From: UBA3103 sp002365855
GTDB taxonomy: Bacteria > Bacillota > Desulfotomaculia > Desulfotomaculales > Pelotomaculaceae
Length of the DNA: 41,180 bases
NCBI GenBank assembly: GCA_030627625.1
Contig: DAOURR010000013.1
Location: 1-41,180, forward strand
Direction: 5' to 3'
Below are positions 31,473 through 38,936 of the stretch, piece after piece. The position numbers were made by a program, and so were the translations under genes. How positions within the stretch are numbered: position 1 is the first letter of the stretch; every line of letters begins with the position of its first letter. The notes below the pieces were generated by a model. It saw nothing but the letters and a program-made list of their open reading frames with translations, was not told where the DNA came from and searched no databases.

Positions 31473-31722
31473 TTTTACCCTCCTGCCTCACCAAACTAAA
31501 TTCATTATTTCTCTTCTGCACAAATTTAAGGCTTGTCAAAAGAAAATTATATCAAAAAAATTATACATTTGTAAGTTAAATAATAATAATTCAACGTATT
31601 ATTGATGATTGCCCTTTAAAAAATTGCCTCATCTTTTGGATGAAGGAGGATCAGATAGGCAAATTAGTCATATCTTTTCCCAGCCATTACAAAATATCCC
31701 CTGGCTTTTTCAATTTATAACC

Positions 31723-31751
31723 TTGCATATATCAAAGTTATTTGATATGAT
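31723..31751 (+). promoter_or_regulatory. arsR promoter with operator in the spacer
   Basis: TTGCAT (31723-31728), 17-base spacer, TATGAT (31746-31751). The spacer is filled by the perfect inverted repeat ATATCAAAGTTATTTGATAT (31729-31748). The start codon (31758) is only seven bases after the -10, at the expected transcription start, so the message is probably leaderless. In the rest of the carB-arsR gap (31473-31722) I see a stem-loop at 31624-31662 (TTGCCT/AGGCAA) of unknown role. Confidence 0.75.
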
Positions 31752-31757
31752 GAAGCC

Positions 31758-32075
31758 ATGATTGATACAGTGAAAATTGCCAAAGCCCTCAGTGATCCAA
31801 TCCGTTACAAAATTATGCTCATGCTGGCCCAGGGTAAGGGGGAATGCTGTCCTATTTCCGGCCAGGAGGAAGACTTCCGACCCGGTCTATGCAATTGCGA
31901 ATTTGTGGCTGCAACGGGAATGATTCAATCCAGAGTTTCTTATCATATGAAGGAACTTGTGGATGCAGGGCTGATCACCGAGGAACCCAGGGGCAAGTGG
32001 AAAATGTATTTTATCAACACCAAGACCCTAAAACAGTACTGTGAGCAATTAGCCCAAGATTTTGTCGTTAAGTAA
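31758..32075 (+). CDS. arsR: ArsR/SmtB-family metalloregulator
   Basis: A 105-residue winged-helix repressor. LSDPIRYKIMLMLAQG opens the fold. GLCNCEF (C45, C47) corresponds to the ELCVCDL arsenite site of classical ArsR, with an additional vicinal pair C30-C31 in GECCP. The recognition helix region is QSRVSYHMKELVDAGLI and the wing EEPRGKWKMYF. It probably binds As(III) or Sb(III) by thiolates and releases the ATCAAA-N4-TTTGAT sites found before this gene, before the DUF2703 gene and, degenerate, before the Spo0E-like gene. No ribosome binding site precedes the ATG, consistent with a leaderless transcript. Confidence 0.92.
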   Translation: MIDTVKIAKALSDPIRYKIMLMLAQGKGECCPISGQEEDFRPGLCNCEFVAATGMIQSRVSYHMKELVDAGLITEEPRGKWKMYFINTKTLKQYCEQLAQDFVVK

Positions 32076-32092
32076 TTTTTTTAACTGTACAA

Positions 32093-32108
32093 ATCAAAAT
32101 ATTTTGAT
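32093..32108 (+). promoter_or_regulatory. ArsR-type operator before the tandem DUF2703 gene
   Basis: ATCAAAATATTTTGAT is a perfect palindrome of the form ATCAAA-N4-TTTGAT, the same half-sites and spacing as in the arsR promoter. TATTTA (32108-32113) is in the same relative position as the arsR -10; the -35 is poor. The gene starts 80 bases downstream. Confidence 0.65.
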
Positions 32109-32188
32109 ATTTAAAAGGCCGGGATGATCTAATGGTATTTATTTGAATGATTTTTTCAAATTATGAATATTAAAGGGAGGTTTGTCAG

Positions 32189-33178
32189 GTGAAGACAGAT
32201 GGTAAGAGCTGTTGCGCCCCCAATTCCACATGTTGTGCTCCAAAAGGGTCTGTGCCGAAGTTAAAAAAAGAGACGGGCAGTAAACGGTTAGAGATTGAGT
32301 TTCTATATTTAGACTTGAGCGTTTGTGCCCCATGCCAGGGAACAGATGCAAGTCTTGAAGAAGCCATTGTCGAGGTTGCCAATGTTCTAAAAGCAATCGG
32401 GGTTGAGGTTGTAGTACGAAAAATTAATGTTTTGAGCGAGGAACAAGCTCGCGAATTGAAGTTTGTCAGTTCGCCGACTATTCGCATCAATGGGAGAGAT
32501 ATTCAGCTGGATGTCAAGGAAAGCCTTTGTGAGTCCTGTGGTGATCTCTGTGGCGATGATGTCGACTGCCGCGTCTGGGTGTATCAAGGTCATGAATACA
32601 CTGTTCCGCCCAAAGCAATGATTATCGAGGCTATCCTCCGGGAGGTTTACGGAGGGGGAAAAGAGGTCTCGAACGATACCCAGTGGCAAGGAGACATCCC
32701 CGATAACCTGAAGCGGTTCTTTGCTGCCAGGCGTAAAAAGGAGAATACAATGAAAACGACGCTTAAAATTGAATGGAGGCACCTTGATGTGGAAGGAGAG
32801 ACTTGCAACCGCTGTTATGATACGGGTGAGAATCTTAATGCAGAAGTAAAAAGATTGAATAGAATGTTAGAACCACAGGGGATTAAGGTAGAATGGTTCG
32901 AGACCAAACTTGATGATACCCAAATTCCTCAATCAAATACTATCCTGTTTAATGGAGTGCCCATTGAAGATATTTTAAATATCGAAGTGTCCGAAAACTA
33001 CTGTGATTCCTGCACATCTTTGTTGGGGACCAAAACCTACTGCCGTACGGTAATGTATGACGGTATTGAGTTTGAAGACGTACCTGCAAAGGCCATCCGT
33101 CAGGCGGCGCTCAAGGTGTTGGGTTTAGAGGAAACACCCGCAATTCAATCTGGCTGCAACTGCAACGGTTGCTGTTAA
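32189..33178 (+). CDS. Tandem DUF2703 cysteine-rich protein of the ArsR regulon
   Basis: A 329-residue protein made of two DUF2703 (thioredoxin-like) domains, residues about 33-155 and 190-312. The N-terminal tail carries two vicinal cysteine pairs (SCCAPNSTCCAPKG) and the C terminus ends CNCNGCC; 19 cysteines in all. Domain 1 has C46-A-P-C49, SSPTIRING and C114/C117/C121/C127. Domain 2 has C206-N-R-C209 and C272/C275/C285. Arsenite binding or thiol redox chemistry is suggested by the vicinal cysteines, the ArsR-type operator upstream and the arsR neighbour, but no function is established. GTG 32189 follows GGGAGG. An internal in-frame ATG (32750, M188) has its own AAGGAG, so domain 2 may also be made alone. 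Confidence 0.85.
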   Translation: MKTDGKSCCAPNSTCCAPKGSVPKLKKETGSKRLEIEFLYLDLSVCAPCQGTDASLEEAIVEVANVLKAIGVEVVVRKINVLSEEQARELKFVSSPTIRINGRDIQLDVKESLCESCGDLCGDDVDCRVWVYQGHEYTVPPKAMIIEAILREVYGGGKEVSNDTQWQGDIPDNLKRFFAARRKKENTMKTTLKIEWRHLDVEGETCNRCYDTGENLNAEVKRLNRMLEPQGIKVEWFETKLDDTQIPQSNTILFNGVPIEDILNIEVSENYCDSCTSLLGTKTYCRTVMYDGIEFEDVPAKAIRQAALKVLGLEETPAIQSGCNCNGCC

Positions 33179-33263
33179 TACTACATTTCAAACGACTGGA
33201 AAGATATTCGGGGCGGGAGAAAACCCGCCTCATTTTTTCAACTCCCTAATAAATTACATAAGA

Positions 33264-33279
33264 TCCAAAATATTTTGAT
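33264..33279 (+). promoter_or_regulatory. Degenerate ArsR-type operator before the Spo0E-like gene
   Basis: TCCAAA-ATAT-TTTGAT: the right half-site and the spacer match the operator at 32093, while the left half differs at two bases. TATATT (33280-33285) follows as a possible -10. The Spo0E-like gene starts 69 bases downstream. Confidence 0.4.
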
Positions 33280-33347
33280 TATATTGCAGGATTAATATAA
33301 TATTGGTCGAATTATGTATTTAATGAAATATTTTGGAGGATGATACT

Positions 33348-33530
33348 GTGGAGTATCATAAAGATAACCTGGCTGAAATTGAGCGTTTAAGGTCGACTCT
33401 GTACAATTTAGCTAACGAAGCGGGGCAGTACAGCAAAGTTCTGGCGGTCAGCCAGGAACTTGACACCCACATCGTTAAGTTCCAAAAATCCATTATGTCT
33501 GGTTTTTTAAAATGCCCCGCCCCTGGTTAG
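33348..33530 (+). CDS. Spo0E-like aspartyl-phosphate phosphatase
   Basis: A 60-residue helical hairpin protein. EIERLRSTLYNLANEAGQ and the signature SQELDTHIVKFQ match the Spo0E family, which dephosphorylates Spo0A~P and so delays sporulation. GTG 33348 is preferred, with GGAGG seven bases upstream; a TTG at 33333 would overlap that ribosome binding site. It ends in a short extra tail (KSIMSGFLKCPAPG). Its position behind the arsR-DUF2703 genes and a degenerate ArsR-type site raises the possibility of metal-responsive control of sporulation. Confidence 0.82.
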   Translation: MEYHKDNLAEIERLRSTLYNLANEAGQYSKVLAVSQELDTHIVKFQKSIMSGFLKCPAPG

Positions 33531-33611
33531 ATCGATATAGGAGCGGGGCTGTTCCGTTGAGCTCTTGTTAGTTGGAAATACATATAATCAGAACTTTATT
33601 CTTAATATCAA

Positions 33612-33734
33612 TGGGGACGTGCCTGTTTTTGCACATACACTTTCTTTGCTATTATTTAACAACAAAAACATGCAAAATAAGGCACGTCCCTACCTATCGC
33701 TACGCTACCTATCGCGTCCCTACCTATCGTCCAT
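33612..33734. repeat. GGGGACGTGCC/GGCACGTCCC inverted repeat with TACCTATCG copies
   Basis: GGGGACGTGCCTGTTTTTGCA (33612-33632 region) faces TGCAAAATAAGGCACGTCCC (33671-33690), forming a long stem around a 38-base loop. It is followed by three copies of TACCTATCG (33691, 33707, 33721) with CGTCC ends. It belongs with the other GGGGAC-type elements of the window. No gene is supported in 33531-33910; 33735-33840 shows nothing recognisable. Confidence 0.6.
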
Positions 33735-33841
33735 AAAAAGGCGCACAGGTTTGTCCATTAGCACCAAGCCTATCTCCACCCATACCACACCGCTGTTGCT
33801 TAAAATCACAAATAGCAGAACTTCTACATCCAGACTTAACA

Positions 33842-33905
33842 GGCACAAGAGAACCGTCCCCTTGTGCCCCCAAGAGAACCGTCCCCTTGTGCCCCTTGTG
33901 CCTGT
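33842..33905. repeat. Tandem 25-bp AGAACCGTCCCC repeat next to arsC
   Basis: A 25-base unit (CAAGAGAACCGTCCCC then TTGTGCCCC) occurs twice head to tail, exactly, at 33846-33870 and 33871-33895, followed by a partial third (TTGTGCC). GGCACAAG and CTTGTGCC flank the AGAACCGTCC core, making each unit a small hairpin. It ends a few bases from the arsC stop codon and shares its core with 12625 and, inverted, 3681. Confidence 0.75.
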
Positions 33906-33910
33906 TTAAT

Positions 33911-34333
33911 TCACCCTAGTAACTCGGTTGTTTTGATTTTTTGAGCCAGTTCTTTTACCTTCTTCTCAATCTCAGCAATGACTAATTTGAATTCCTCATC
34001 ACTTTTTCCGGTGGGATCCTCCACTCCCCAATCCTCTTCATATTTACTGGGCAGATATGGACAAACTAAATTGCAACCCATTTTAACTACGATATCAATT
34101 TCTTTTGGAATATCAGTCAACAGTTTACTAACTTGAGTTTCCTCTATATCAATTCCATATATTTTTTTGATCAGTCGAACCGCATCCTGATTAATCCGAG
34201 GTTTGGTTTCTGTTCCAGCCGAATAACTTTCAAAGATTTCATCCGCGAAGTTTTTACCTAATGCCTCCGCTATTTGACTTCTACAGGAATTATGCACGCA
34301 GATAAATGCCACCCTGAGTTTTCTGTTATTCAT
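33911..34333 (-). CDS. arsC: Arsenate reductase, thioredoxin-coupled LMW-phosphatase type
   Basis: Reduces arsenate to arsenite using a cysteine relay reset by thioredoxin. The 140 residues have the low-molecular-weight tyrosine phosphatase fold: CVHNSCR P-loop (C12, R18), the acid in EDPTG (D106), and the second and third relay cysteines C87 and C91 in MGCNLVCPYLP. The three cysteines mark it as a reductase rather than a phosphatase. Two adjacent ATGs exist (34336 and 34333); the second has the better distance from AAGGAG. It overlaps the phoR stop, so it is the last gene of the pst-pho operon and is made when phosphate is short, when Pst would also import arsenate. Confidence 0.9.
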   Translation of the reverse strand: MNNRKLRVAFICVHNSCRSQIAEALGKNFADEIFESYSAGTETKPRINQDAVRLIKKIYGIDIEETQVSKLLTDIPKEIDIVVKMGCNLVCPYLPSKYEEDWGVEDPTGKSDEEFKLVIAEIEKKVKELAQKIKTTELLG

Positions 34334-36015
34334 CATGTCTCCTTCTGCAATTGCTGTTTTGGAAAAATTACCACAACTTTTGTTCCTTGATTAACGTTGC
34401 TCTCCAGCTTGATTTCCGCATTATGATAATTGGCAATGTGTTTGACGATCGCAAGACCCAAACCGGTGCCCCCAGTCTCTTTCGAGTGGCTCTTGTCCAC
34501 TCGATAAAAGCGTTCAAATATTCTGGCTTGGTGTTCGAAGGGAATGCCGATCCCCGTATCTGCCACAGACAGAGAAACACTATTGTCTGACTCTGTCACC
34601 TGTATCGATACGACTCCTGATTCCTTATTATATTTTATTGCGTTCTCAAGGAGGTTTGCAATCAGTTCCTCTATCAGCTTGGGAACACCCTGAATTGAAG
34701 CATTCTGCCCGGAAACTGTAAGGGTAACCCCCTTTAGCTCTGCCAGTGATGCTAATCTTGCTCCAATCTTTTTTGTCGTTTCCAGCAATTCGATTGATCC
34801 AGTGGCGAAAGGTACGTCTTTTTCATCCAACCGCGATAACCGGATAATATCTTCGACCAAAGCGACCATTCTTGTCGCCTCGTCATAAATCTTAGCAGCG
34901 AAAGAAGGGATATCCTCCTGTCGTACCATACTATCTTTAATAAGCTCAGCGAACCCCGAAATCGCAGTCAAAGGCGTTCTTAATTCATGAGAAACATTAG
35001 CTGTAAACTCTCGCCGATTGGTTTCCGCTTTTTGTTTTTCTGTTACATCAAAAATTAATAAAATTGCTCCTCTAACCTTTCCCTCTTCATTAACAGGAGT
35101 TGCCCGAAACTGGTAGTGCCTTCCGTTTAATACAAATCCCTCTTCCGCAAAACTACCGCTTAAAGCTGAATTTACAGCTCTCTCCAATGGTTGATTCCGA
35201 TGAAGATTGCTAAAATGCTTACCTGCCTGATCCTGCTCTGAGTCCAAGAATCGGAGTGCACTTTGATTAACAGATATGAGGTAACCCTTCTCATCTGTTA
35301 TCACTAAACCCTCTTCCATATTTTCAGTTATCTTTAAAAACTGTTCCTGTTCTTTTTGAAGCTCCTTCATTTGCTTTTCAATATATGCATTCTGATGATG
35401 AATGCGGGTTAACAAAGGAGAAAACTCATCGTAGATCTCATTTTCAATCGGGTGTTCTAGATCCAGGCTATTGATCGGCTGAACAATTCGTTTGGTTAGG
35501 TACCCGGCAATTATAAGAGCCAAACATAAAATCAACAATATAATCAACAGTAGGATTGGATAACTGGCGGCAAGGGCGGTCATAATGCTGTTAGTCGTAC
35601 TGGATATGCGAAGGATTGTACCATCGGAAAGCTTGATGGCATGATAATAGGTTTGGCTGCCCAACGTGTCTGACATGCGGACGGCCTCTCCTATACCATT
35701 TTGCATGGCATCGATCACCTCCGGCCGATTTCCGTGGTTATCCATCTCCGCTATTGATACTCTGTTATCAAAAGTCACTTTCCCATCCGGAGCAATGAGT
35801 GTTATGCGAGAGTCCTTGTCTTCTCCCTGAATTTCAAATAAATAGTTGGAACCACCTGCTGCGATTCCTGCTGCAATATACGCTGCCTGGTTATTCATTT
35901 CCCTGCGCATGTCCTCTGATCGCAGCTGGTATAGTTCCATCGAAAGCAGGGTGACGGAAAGCAGAATCGTTACGAGGGATAGCAGGAACATGCTGGTGAA
36001 TATCTTTCGTTTCAT
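34333..36015 (-). CDS. phoR: Phosphate sensor histidine kinase PhoR
   Basis: Membrane kinase of 560 residues that partners the adjacent PhoP. It has a TM helix (about 7-27), an extracytoplasmic domain (28-147), a second TM (about 152-172), a linker/coiled coil (175-225), a PAS domain (about 225-335), HisKA with H343 in NVSHELRTP, and HATPase_c with NLLENAIKYN, DTGIGI and GTGLGLAIV. ATG 36015 overlaps the phoP stop (ATGA). The PAS domain fits the PhoR family, where PhoU and PstB are thought to relay the phosphate signal. Assignment to phosphate rests on the operon with pst, phoU and phoP. Confidence 0.93.
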   Translation of the reverse strand: MKRKIFTSMFLLSLVTILLSVTLLSMELYQLRSEDMRREMNNQAAYIAAGIAAGGSNYLFEIQGEDKDSRITLIAPDGKVTFDNRVSIAEMDNHGNRPEVIDAMQNGIGEAVRMSDTLGSQTYYHAIKLSDGTILRISSTTNSIMTALAASYPILLLIILLILCLALIIAGYLTKRIVQPINSLDLEHPIENEIYDEFSPLLTRIHHQNAYIEKQMKELQKEQEQFLKITENMEEGLVITDEKGYLISVNQSALRFLDSEQDQAGKHFSNLHRNQPLERAVNSALSGSFAEEGFVLNGRHYQFRATPVNEEGKVRGAILLIFDVTEKQKAETNRREFTANVSHELRTPLTAISGFAELIKDSMVRQEDIPSFAAKIYDEATRMVALVEDIIRLSRLDEKDVPFATGSIELLETTKKIGARLASLAELKGVTLTVSGQNASIQGVPKLIEELIANLLENAIKYNKESGVVSIQVTESDNSVSLSVADTGIGIPFEHQARIFERFYRVDKSHSKETGGTGLGLAIVKHIANYHNAEIKLESNVNQGTKVVVIFPKQQLQKET

Positions 36016-36686
36016 TTAGCGCCTCCAATGCGGTAGCCTACTCCGCGGATTGTTTCAATCAGGTTTCCGCAAACTCCCAGCTTTTGCCTCAGGCTGCGGA
36101 TATGCACATCCACTGTGCGGGTCTCTACCCCGTGTTCATATCCCCATATTCTTTCTAAAAGCTTATCGCGGGTGAGAACAATTCCCTGGTTTTTCATCAA
36201 ATATCCCAGGACTTCAAACTCCTTGTAGGTCAAAATGACTTCCTGCCCATCCGCGATGACATTGTGCTGTTCCCGATTGAGGCTCAGTTTACTGATCGAA
36301 ATCTGATGATCTTCTGCGGTTGGAGCAGCTCTGCGCAATACCGCTTTTACACGTGATAATAGTTCCATCACGCCAAAGGGTTTGGTAACATAATCGTCAG
36401 CCCCTTCGTCAAGGCCAAGCACTTTATCATATTCCGACCCTTTTGCGGTCAGCATGACCACTGGAATGTCCCGGGTGCTTCTGCTGTTTTTTAGATTCTT
36501 AAGTATAGACAGCCCATCCTCCCCGGGTAGCATGATATCAAGCAAGATGAGACTGGGGCTTTTCTCTTTCAGGCCTTGATAAAAGCTGTCCGCATCCGGG
36601 AAGCCTATTGCCTCAAAACCACCGGTTTGCATAGCGTAAACCAGCAGATCCCGAATATTTCTGTCATCCTCTACGCAGTAAATCAT
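36012..36686 (-). CDS. phoP: Phosphate response regulator PhoP/PhoB
   Basis: A 224-residue OmpR-class regulator. The receiver domain has acidic residues E6-D8, phosphoacceptor D50 (LILLDIMLPGEDG), T78-region MLTAKG and the lysine in YVTKPFG. The C-terminal winged helix ends RTVDVHIRSLRQKLG and RGVGYRIG. It lies between phoU and phoR and overlaps phoR by four bases. It should bind TTAACA-type direct repeats such as those upstream of pstS (40822-40838), so it likely activates its own operon under phosphate limitation. A GGAAGG ribosome binding site precedes the start. Confidence 0.93.
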   Translation of the reverse strand: MIYCVEDDRNIRDLLVYAMQTGGFEAIGFPDADSFYQGLKEKSPSLILLDIMLPGEDGLSILKNLKNSRSTRDIPVVMLTAKGSEYDKVLGLDEGADDYVTKPFGVMELLSRVKAVLRRAAPTAEDHQISISKLSLNREQHNVIADGQEVILTYKEFEVLGYLMKNQGIVLTRDKLLERIWGYEHGVETRTVDVHIRSLRQKLGVCGNLIETIRGVGYRIGGAK

Positions 36687-36703
36687 TTTCCCTTCCTCCA
36701 GTG

Positions 36704-37369
36704 TTATTCATAGAACCCATCCACATCTTTGTGTTCTCCCGTAATGGAGAAAATAACCCATTCAGCAATGTTCACCGCATGGTCTCCAATACGCTCAAAA
36801 TATTTGGCAACCATCAGTAAATCCATAGCCTGGCTCCCATTATCGACATTTTCGTGGATGAGCTCAATCAGATCATTTTTGACTACAACAAAGTAATCGT
36901 CAACAATGTCATCCGCCTCTACGACAGAATGGGCTAGGGCCAAGTCCTTTTTTACAAAGGCATCGATGCTGCCGGTGACCATCTTAATGGTCATCTCGGC
37001 CATTTTGGGGATGGTTTCCAGTTTTTTAATATAAGGCTCTTGCGAAAGACAGATCGCGATTTCGGAAATATCGGCTGCCTGATCCCCAATACGTTCCATA
37101 TCAGTGATCATTTTCAGTGCTGCAGATATAAGCCGCAGGTCGCGGGCCACCGGCTGCTGCTGCAAAAGTAATTTCAAACAGAGGTCCTCAATTTCTTTCT
37201 CCTTAAGATCAACCTCTCGTTCTGTTATAGTTGCCTTCTTCGCCTGGTCCTGGTCCTGGTTAATCAGCGCATTTACCGCGCCGTTGATTGCTAATTCAAT
37301 CAGACTGCCCATCTGAATCAGCAGGATATTAAGTTGTTCCAACTGTTCATCGAATCGATTCCGCATCAT
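36704..37369 (-). CDS. phoU: Phosphate transport regulator PhoU
   Basis: A 221-residue cytoplasmic protein of two similar three-helix bundles. The paired metal-binding motifs are visible as DMERIGDQAADISE (about 89-102) and YFERIGDHAVNIAEW (about 190-204). It inhibits the Pst transporter and PhoR signalling when phosphate is plentiful. It overlaps pstB by four bases (ATGA) and is 17 bases from phoP. The start has two consecutive ATGs (37369 and 37366); the first is given, the second would be equally possible. Confidence 0.96.
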   Translation of the reverse strand: MMRNRFDEQLEQLNILLIQMGSLIELAINGAVNALINQDQDQAKKATITEREVDLKEKEIEDLCLKLLLQQQPVARDLRLISAALKMITDMERIGDQAADISEIAICLSQEPYIKKLETIPKMAEMTIKMVTGSIDAFVKKDLALAHSVVEADDIVDDYFVVVKNDLIELIHENVDNGSQAMDLLMVAKYFERIGDHAVNIAEWVIFSITGEHKDVDGFYE

Positions 37370-38121
37370 CCAAACCTCCCTGTAATATAGTCCTCTGTAC
37401 GTTTATCCTTAGGTGCTGAGAATAATGTTTGAGTATCATCGTATTCAATAATCTCTCCCATCAGAAAGAATGCTGTTTGATCCGATACACGGGCGGCTTG
37501 CTGCATATTGTGAGTAACGATAATAATAGTATAATTGCTTTTTAATTCAACTATTAGGTCTTCGATCTTAGCTGTGGAGATCGGGTCAAGTGCGCTGGTG
37601 GGCTCATCCATCAATATGACGTCCGGCTGAACGGCTAAAGCACGGGCGATACAAACCCTCTGCTGTTGACCGCCCGAAAGGCTGAGCGCACTTTTCTTCA
37701 TCCGGTCTTTCACCTCATCCCAAATCGCAGCCTTTATCAGGGATTTTTCCACGACTTCATCCAGCTTTACCCTGGTATGAATCCCGTGGGTGCGAGGCCC
37801 GTAAGCGATATTATCATAAATGCTCATGGGGAAGGGATTAGGCTTTTGGAAAACCATACCCACCCGTTTCCGGAGCATATTTACGTCTATATTATCATAG
37901 ATATTTGCACCATCAAGCAAAACCTCCCCCGTGATGCGGCAGCCCTCAATCAGATCATTCATACGGTTGAGACTTTTTAGCAATGTTGTTTTACCGCAGC
38001 CGGAAGGTCCGATATACGCGGTGATCTGTTTTTCCGGTATTGCCAGATTGACACTCTTGAGCGCTTGAAACTCCCCATAATAAAGGTCCAAATCTTTTAT
38101 TATAATCTTTTCTTTGCTCAT
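37366..38121 (-). CDS. pstB: Phosphate ABC transporter ATPase PstB
   Basis: The 251-residue ATPase of the high-affinity phosphate importer. Walker A GPSGCGKTTLL, Q-loop VFQKPNPFPMSIYDNIAYGP (the PNPFPMSI form is specific for PstB), signature LSGGQQQRVCIARAL, Walker B VILMDEPTSALD, H-loop VTHNMQQAARVSD. Four-base overlaps on both sides (pstA and phoU) show tight translational coupling. Confidence 0.98.
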   Translation of the reverse strand: MSKEKIIIKDLDLYYGEFQALKSVNLAIPEKQITAYIGPSGCGKTTLLKSLNRMNDLIEGCRITGEVLLDGANIYDNIDVNMLRKRVGMVFQKPNPFPMSIYDNIAYGPRTHGIHTRVKLDEVVEKSLIKAAIWDEVKDRMKKSALSLSGGQQQRVCIARALAVQPDVILMDEPTSALDPISTAKIEDLIVELKSNYTIIIVTHNMQQAARVSDQTAFFLMGEIIEYDDTQTLFSAPKDKRTEDYITGRFG

Positions 38122-38936
38122 CCTTTTGTCACCTTCTTTGCAATTGTTGCTGAAGTGGTATTGATCACAAGCACTATAATTAATAAAACTACTGCCGTAG
38201 CATATGCTTCGTTGGTATGAAAGCCCTCACTGGAAAGGGTGTACATGTGGACGGAAAGGGTTCTCCCGGAGGACAGCAAGTTCTCCGGCAGCTTTGCTAC
38301 CGTCCCTGCAGTAAAAATCAGTGCTGCAGTTTCACCTACAATTCTCCCGATGCCCAAAATGACACCCGCTAAAATCCCTGGAACAGCAGCGGGCAGGACG
38401 ATGAGGAAAATGGTTCGCAGCCGCCCCGCACCCAAGCCAAAGCTGGCTTCCCGAAAACTGTCGGGCACAGCCATTAATGCTTCCTCAGTGGTCCTCATAA
38501 TGAGCGGCAAAATCATAATCGACAGCGTTGCCCCACCGGCAAGGATTGAAAAACCCAACCCCAAATAGGTTACGAAAAAAAGCAGCCCGAACAAACCATA
38601 TACAATAGATGGGATTCCCGCCAGCGTTTCTGCTGTCAAACGGATCAGATCTACCAGCCTGTTCCCCCGTTTTGCATACTCGGTTAGATAGACAGCGGTA
38701 AATAATCCAAAGGGGATGGCCAACAGGAGGGATAGCAGGGTCATCAATACCGTATTGACTATGGACGGCAGCATGGACACATTTTTAGATGTATAGGAGA
38801 TGGCAAACAGCGAAGGTGATAAGTACGGCAATCCCTTCACCATGATATAGCCGATCAGAAAAAGCAATACGCCAAAGGTAATCACCGTGGCCAACAGCAC
38901 AAGGCCCTTCAAGATCCAGGATATACGTCTTGCCAT
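38118..38936 (-). CDS. pstA: Phosphate ABC transporter permease PstA
   Basis: One of two inner-membrane permeases of the Pst importer (272 residues, six TM helices). The conserved region AGIPSIVYGLFGLLFF and the EAA loop MAVPDSFREASFGLGAGRLR identify it, and GIGRIVGETAALIFTAG is the PstA-type downstream motif. Its start overlaps the pstC stop by one base (TAATG), and its end overlaps pstB by four. Confidence 0.97.
   Translation of the reverse strand: MARRISWILKGLVLLATVITFGVLLFLIGYIMVKGLPYLSPSLFAISYTSKNVSMLPSIVNTVLMTLLSLLLAIPFGLFTAVYLTEYAKRGNRLVDLIRLTAETLAGIPSIVYGLFGLLFFVTYLGLGFSILAGGATLSIMILPLIMRTTEEALMAVPDSFREASFGLGAGRLRTIFLIVLPAAVPGILAGVILGIGRIVGETAALIFTAGTVAKLPENLLSSGRTLSVHMYTLSSEGFHTNEAYATAVVLLIIVLVINTTSATIAKKVTKG

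Noticed and set aside
33846..33895. CRISPR repeat pair
   Set aside because: The two 25-base units are directly adjacent with no spacer.
33565..33909. A 114-residue plus-strand frame between the Spo0E-like gene and arsC
   Set aside because: It consists of the repeat elements read through (PYLSLRYLSRPYLS, RTVPLCPQENRPLVPL); no ribosome binding site or protein-like composition.
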